NCBI GenBank assembly: GCA_017613015.1
Contig: JAGAEQ010000019.1
Coordinates: forward strand, 1-36,912
Direction of reading: 5' to 3'
Length of the DNA stretch: 36,912 bases
From: Bacteroidales bacterium
GTDB lineage: Bacteria; Bacteroidota; Bacteroidia; Bacteroidales; WCHB1-69
Shown: positions 33,754 through 36,912 of the stretch, piece by piece
How the letters are laid out: every line of letters starts with the position of its first letter
How positions within the stretch are numbered: position 1 is the first letter of the stretch
Program-made: the position numbers and the translations under genes
Notes under the pieces: generated by a model
Seen by the model: the letters and a program-made list of their open reading frames with translations, nothing else
Told to the model about the DNA's origin: nothing
The model's database searches: none

Positions 33754-34704
33754 CTACTCCTTGAACATGTTTTTGATGCCGCCTAAGGAACTGAGCACGC
33801 CGGTGGCCTCGTAAGGCAGGTAGACGGTCTTGTTCTCCTGTCCGCCGGCGATGTCCCGCAGACTGTCAATGTATTTGACCGCGAGCAGGTAGTTCACGGG
33901 ATCCGCGCCCCGGTCGGCCACGGCCTCCGCAATGTTGCGTATCGCGGTGGCTTCCGCTTCGGCTTGCAGTATTTTAGCCCTGGCTTCACCTTCGGCTTTC
34001 AGGATATTGGCCTGTTTCACAGCTTCTGCCGCATTGATTTCAGCCTGTTTTTCACCTTCGGAGTTCAGAATCTGGGCCTGTTTCTCACCCTCGGCCTTCA
34101 GAATTTCGGCACGGCGGTTACGTTCGGCCTGCATTTGCAGCTCCATGGTGCGGCGGATGCTTTCGGGCGGCGTGATGTCCTGCAATTCCACGCGGTTCAC
34201 CTTCACGCCCCATTTGTTGGTCGCTTCGTCCAAGACGTTGCGCAGCTTGGAGTTGATGGTGTCGCGGGAGGTCAGGGTCTCGTCCAGCTCCATTTCACCG
34301 ACCACGTTACGCAGGGTGGTCTGGGTCAGCTTCTCAATGGCGACGGGCAGGTTCTGGATTTCGTAAACGGCTTTCATGGGGTCCACCACCTGAAAATACA
34401 GCAGGGCGTTGATTTCGGTCATGACGTTATCTTTTGTGATAACGCTTTGTTTGTCAAAGTCATACACCTGTTCTCGCATGTCAATGCGGTTGTTGCGCGA
34501 CAAGGAGCCGTTTTGCCTCCGGACAATGGTGTCCTTGGCTTTTTCCACCACCGGCAGAATGATGTTGATGCCGGCGTTCAGGGTGCGGTTGTAGCGGCCG
34601 AGCCGTTCGATAATCATGGTTTCCGACTGGGAGACGATTTTGATGCCGCTAAGCACGTAAATGATAACGAGTACAATCAGTACAATTAAAACGCTTTGTG
34701 TCAT
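33754..34704 (-). CDS. SPFH/Band-7 membrane protein (stomatin-like)
   Basis: From ATG 34704 the protein has 316 residues. Earlier in-frame starts give non-hydrophobic, Arg-rich extensions lying inside nfeD and are rejected. A single N-terminal helix (residues of about 3-22, VLIVLIVLVIIYVLSG) anchors it. The Band-7 domain follows (SETMIIERLGRYNRTLNAGINIILP to GVKVNRVELQDITPP). Next is an Ala/Glu/Lys-rich coiled coil built of 11-13-residue repeats (ILKAEGEKQAQ, ILNSEGEKQAE, ILKAEGEARAK). Such proteins form large membrane rings or microdomains and are often paired with NfeD, which is the gene just upstream (31 bases). What it organises here is unknown; the linked CHR halves are candidates. Confidence 0.92.
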   Translation of the reverse strand: MTQSVLIVLIVLVIIYVLSGIKIVSQSETMIIERLGRYNRTLNAGINIILPVVEKAKDTIVRRQNGSLSRNNRIDMREQVYDFDKQSVITKDNVMTEINALLYFQVVDPMKAVYEIQNLPVAIEKLTQTTLRNVVGEMELDETLTSRDTINSKLRNVLDEATNKWGVKVNRVELQDITPPESIRRTMELQMQAERNRRAEILKAEGEKQAQILNSEGEKQAEINAAEAVKQANILKAEGEARAKILQAEAEATAIRNIAEAVADRGADPVNYLLAVKYIDSLRDIAGGQENKTVYLPYEATGVLSSLGGIKNMFKE

Positions 34705-34735
34705 AATGATATGGGTTTTAGAGTTTAAGATTCCT

Positions 34736-35167
34736 TTACCTGCGCACCGTGACGATGATGCTTTCCCTTGCGGTGATTTCCACTTCGGCACCGGACTCGA
34801 TGGGGGTCCCGTTTTCCGAAACCGCCTTCCATTCGTCCCCGTCCACCTTGACGCGGCCGCTGTGCTGCACGGGGTCAATGCGTTCCGTGACAATGGCTTT
34901 GCGTCCGATCAGGGCGTCGGCGTTGGTTTTCACCTCCTGATTTTTCCGGGTCAGGAATTTCAGCACAAAGGGCCGGACAAACACAAACGCCAGCAGCGAA
35001 ATGACGGCGAAAATGACGAGCTGCCAGCTCATGGACAGCCCCGCCCAACTGGCCAAAGCCGAGCCGAGCGCGCCGAAAGCGAAGCAGAGCGCACCGAATC
35101 CGGCGGTGAATATTTCAATAATAATCAGTAGGATAGCGGCAATCAGCCAATAATAATGCATTTCCAT
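34736..35167 (-). CDS. NfeD-family membrane protein
   Basis: This 143-residue protein has about three N-terminal helices (residues of about 5-25, 27-45, 48-68) and a C-terminal OB-fold domain of about 60 residues (NADALIGRKAIVTERIDPVQHSGRVKVDGDEWKAVSE in pieces, then GAEVEITARESIIVTV). That is the short NfeD type without the protease domain. NfeD proteins work with SPFH partners in membrane microdomain assembly or maintenance, which fits the next gene being SPFH. Its start is ATG 35167 (or 35161). A TATCTTTG element on this strand lies about 90 bases upstream. It heads a four-gene operon with the SPFH and two CHR genes. Confidence 0.88.
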   Translation of the reverse strand: MEMHYYWLIAAILLIIIEIFTAGFGALCFAFGALGSALASWAGLSMSWQLVIFAVISLLAFVFVRPFVLKFLTRKNQEVKTNADALIGRKAIVTERIDPVQHSGRVKVDGDEWKAVSENGTPIESGAEVEITARESIIVTVRR

Positions 35168-35258
35168 GGCGCTTCAAAGGGAACTTCTGAAAAACCATTT
35201 TCTCTTTTGTCCCGGAACGCCGCCGAAGTTCCATTGAAACGGCCTTCCAAAACCGTTG

Positions 35259-35266
35259 CAAAGATA
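35259..35266 (-). promoter_or_regulatory. -7 element TATCTTTG for the nfeD operon
   Basis: CAAAGATA on the plus strand gives TATCTTTG. TTTC (plus-strand GAAA near 35286) lies 18-20 bases upstream and could serve as a -33 box in place of TTTG. Confidence 0.6.
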
Positions 35267-35392
35267 CTACTTTATTTCGCATGCCGAAAGCCTGCGGGCG
35301 AAAATTTTTTTCTAAAATCGCTTCCGCGGGCCGCATTGCCTCCCACCCCCGATTTTTTTGCGCGGCTTGTGCAGGGGTAAGCATTTTTCGAT

Positions 35393-35400
35393 TATCTTTG
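35393..35400 (+). promoter_or_regulatory. -7 element TATCTTTG for the OmpH-like gene
   Basis: TATCTTTGC lies 24 bases before the ATG at 35424, giving a leader of under 20 bases. A loosely matching TTGTG lies about 23 bases further upstream. Confidence 0.65.
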
Positions 35401-35423
35401 CGCTTTCATAAAACCAAACAGAA

Positions 35424-35942
35424 ATGATACGACAAATGAAACGGATGACATTGACACTATGTGTGTTCATGCTGTGCGCAAGCGGATTCGCGCAAAACAA
35501 GGCCAAGTATGCCCACCTGAATTCCTCGGATTTGATGCAGGTGATGCCGGGGCGTGACAGCGCGCAGAAAGTGCTGGAGAACCTCAACGCCCAGCTGGAG
35601 GACGAACTGAAGTCGATGTATACCGAATACCAGAACAAACGCGGCCAGTTCGAACGCGAACAGGCCACCATGTCCCAGGCCATGCAGCAGACCAAAATGA
35701 AAGAGCTGGAGGATTTGGAGAACCGCATCAAGTCCTTCCAGGAGCAGGCGCAGAGCGAGTTGCAGGAAAAGCAGGAGGAACTGCTGAAGCCTATGGTCGA
35801 CAGGGCCAAGGCGGCCATCGCCAAGGTCGCGAAAGACAACGGGTACACCTATGTGTTTGATGCTGCGGTGGGCGCCCTGCTGTATTATGACGGCGGCGAG
35901 GACATCATTGAGCTGGTGAAAAAAGAATTGGGAATAAAATAA
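35424..35942 (+). CDS. OmpH/Skp-family periplasmic chaperone
   Basis: This 172-residue protein starts with a signal peptide (residues of about 1-23, ending CASGFAQ). A short strand (KYAHLNSSDLMQVMPG) leads into a long charged helical hairpin (about residues 48-130, DELKSMYTEYQNKRGQFERE to AQSELQEKQEEL) and a return strand (YTYVFDAAVGALLYYDGGEDI). This is the Skp/OmpH jellyfish-like plan, used to hold unfolded outer-membrane proteins in the periplasm; the KVAKDNGYTYVFD segment is typical of the family. Bacteroidota often carry several such genes next to bamA; here it stands with a metabolic gene instead, so a paralogue with a separate role is possible. Confidence 0.9.
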   Translation: MIRQMKRMTLTLCVFMLCASGFAQNKAKYAHLNSSDLMQVMPGRDSAQKVLENLNAQLEDELKSMYTEYQNKRGQFEREQATMSQAMQQTKMKELEDLENRIKSFQEQAQSELQEKQEELLKPMVDRAKAAIAKVAKDNGYTYVFDAAVGALLYYDGGEDIIELVKKELGIK

Positions 35943-35979
35943 AGCGTGTAAGCGCGTCATTTAACTAAAAAAAGAAACC

Positions 35980-36912
35980 ATGGTAGAGAAAATCACATCC
36001 AGCCGTCAGGCTATGGAAATGGAGGACAAATACGGTGCGCACAACTATCATCCGCTGCCGGTTGTCCTGGCCAAAGGAAAAGGTCCCTTCGTGTGGGACT
36101 GCGAGGGAAAACGGTATTTTGACTTTTTGTCCGCCTATTCTGCGGTCAATCAGGGACATTGCCACCCGAAAATCATCAAGGCACTCTGCGACCAGGCACA
36201 GGAGCTGACTTTGAGCTCCCGCGCATTTTACAACAACTGCCTCGGTTCGTGGGAAAAATATGTGACCGAATATTTCGGTTATGAGAAGGTTCTCCCGATG
36301 AACAGCGGCGCCGAAGCGGACGAGACGGCCCTGAAGCTGGCCCGCCGCTGGGGTGTGGTGAAAAAAGGCATTCCCAATGACGAAGTGATGATTGTGTGCT
36401 GCGAAGGCAATTTCCACGGACGCACCATCACCATCATCACCATGAGCAACGATCCGGAGTCCTACGCCAACTACGGCCCCATGACCCCGGGATTCCTCCG
36501 TATCCCCTACAACGATCCCGATGCGTTGGAGAAAGTGCTGGCGGAACACGGAAAGAAAGTCGCCGGATTCTTGGTGGAGCCCATTCAGGGCGAGGCGGGC
36601 GTGTACGTTCCGGACGACGGCTATCTGAAAAAATGCTATGACATCTGCCACAAATACAATGTGCTGTTCATGGCCGACGAGGTGCAGTGCGGTATTGCCC
36701 GTACCGGCAAAATGCTGGCCTGCGACCACGAGGGCGTGCGTCCCGACATCCTGATTCTGGGCAAGGCCTTGGGTGGCGGCGTGGTGCCGGTCTCCGCCGT
36801 GCTGGCCGATGACGAAATCATGCTGAACATCAAGCCGGGCGAACACGGATCCACTTTCGGAGGCAACCCCATCGCCGCCAAAGTGAGCATCGCCGCCCTG
36901 GAGGTCATCAAG
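35980..36912 (+). CDS. rocD: Ornithine--oxo-acid aminotransferase (C-terminus beyond the window)
   Basis: RocD transfers the delta-amino group of ornithine to 2-oxoglutarate, giving glutamate semialdehyde (pyrroline-5-carboxylate route to proline or glutamate). The frame has 311 codons and continues past the right edge. The sequence is a class III PLP aminotransferase: [19 protein letters not shown] near the N-terminus, the [14 protein letters not shown] motif (109-122), Asp233 in [10 protein letters not shown] that holds the PLP nitrogen, and the Schiff-base Lys262 in [19 protein letters not shown] follows. Those stretches match ornithine aminotransferases better than acetylornithine or GABA enzymes. 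It starts 37 bases after the OmpH-like gene with no promoter element between. Confidence 0.93.
   Translation, partial: MVEKITSSRQAMEMEDKYGAHNYHPLPVVLAKGKGPFVWDCEGKRYFDFLSAYSAVNQGHCHPKIIKALCDQAQELTLSSRAFYNNCLGSWEKYVTEYFGYEKVLPMNSGAEADETALKLARRWGVVKKGIPNDEVMIVCCEGNFHGRTITIITMSNDPESYANYGPMTPGFLRIPYNDPDALEKVLAEHGKKVAGFLVEPIQGEAGVYVPDDGYLKKCYDICHKYNVLFMADEVQCGIARTGKMLACDHEGVRPDILILGKALGGGVVPVSAVLADDEIMLNIKPGEHGSTFGGNPIAAKVSIAALEVIK

Overview
The window looks like a piece of chromosome from an anaerobic member of the Bacteroidota, probably order Bacteroidales. The evidence is a type IX secretion sorting domain on a surface protein, lipoproteins with an acidic/lysine stretch after the lipid cysteine, a long SecA with the insertion usual in this phylum, and recurrent TAnnTTTG promoter elements (TATCTTTG, TACTTTTG, TAAATTTG). 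Purines do not clearly mark ribosome sites, and a sensory-type [FeFe]-hydrogenase suggests an anaerobe. I cannot name a genus. I saw no tRNA, rRNA, CRISPR array, insertion sequence or prophage gene; the region reads as ordinary, densely packed core chromosome with several accessory surface genes.

Left part, minus strand (1-6884): gyrB stands alone. It is followed by a probable operon of a repetitive T9SS-exported protein, a secreted carboxypeptidase-regulatory-like protein, miaA (overlapping by 11 bases) and the start of a secreted CBM9-like protein that runs off the left edge (ATGA overlap with miaA).

Plus-strand block (7044-17878): a divergent MurD-type ligase, an overlapping dipeptidyl-peptidase IV-type S9 peptidase with its own promoter element, two surface lipoproteins and a strong terminator. 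Then comes secA with a GT4-type glycosyltransferase and the heptose epimerase hldD, ending at a bidirectional terminator shared with the convergent genes. The minus-strand pair DUF1573 protein-cysS follows (17959-20574).

Middle block (20804-25451): a two-domain VOC protein, then a compact three-gene set of a DRTGG protein, an RsbW-like ATPase and a [FeFe]-hydrogenase-like protein. The hydrogenase keeps the H-cluster cysteines but lacks the proton-relay cysteine. This set resembles sensory (HydS, group C) hydrogenase loci and is the most interesting system here. It is followed by a small outer-membrane barrel protein and a lipoprotein, then a terminator.

Right block (25452-36912): a roughly 320-base leader/intergenic stretch with a promoter and a 13-base palindrome, a lipoprotein, an M3 metallopeptidase lipoprotein, an LtaS-like membrane phosphotransferase/sulfatase and dxs (apparently a TTG or GTG start). 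Convergent to dxs is a tight minus-strand operon nfeD-SPFH-chrA half-chrA half. Divergent from nfeD are an OmpH/Skp-type periplasmic chaperone and the start of an ornithine aminotransferase that runs off the right edge.
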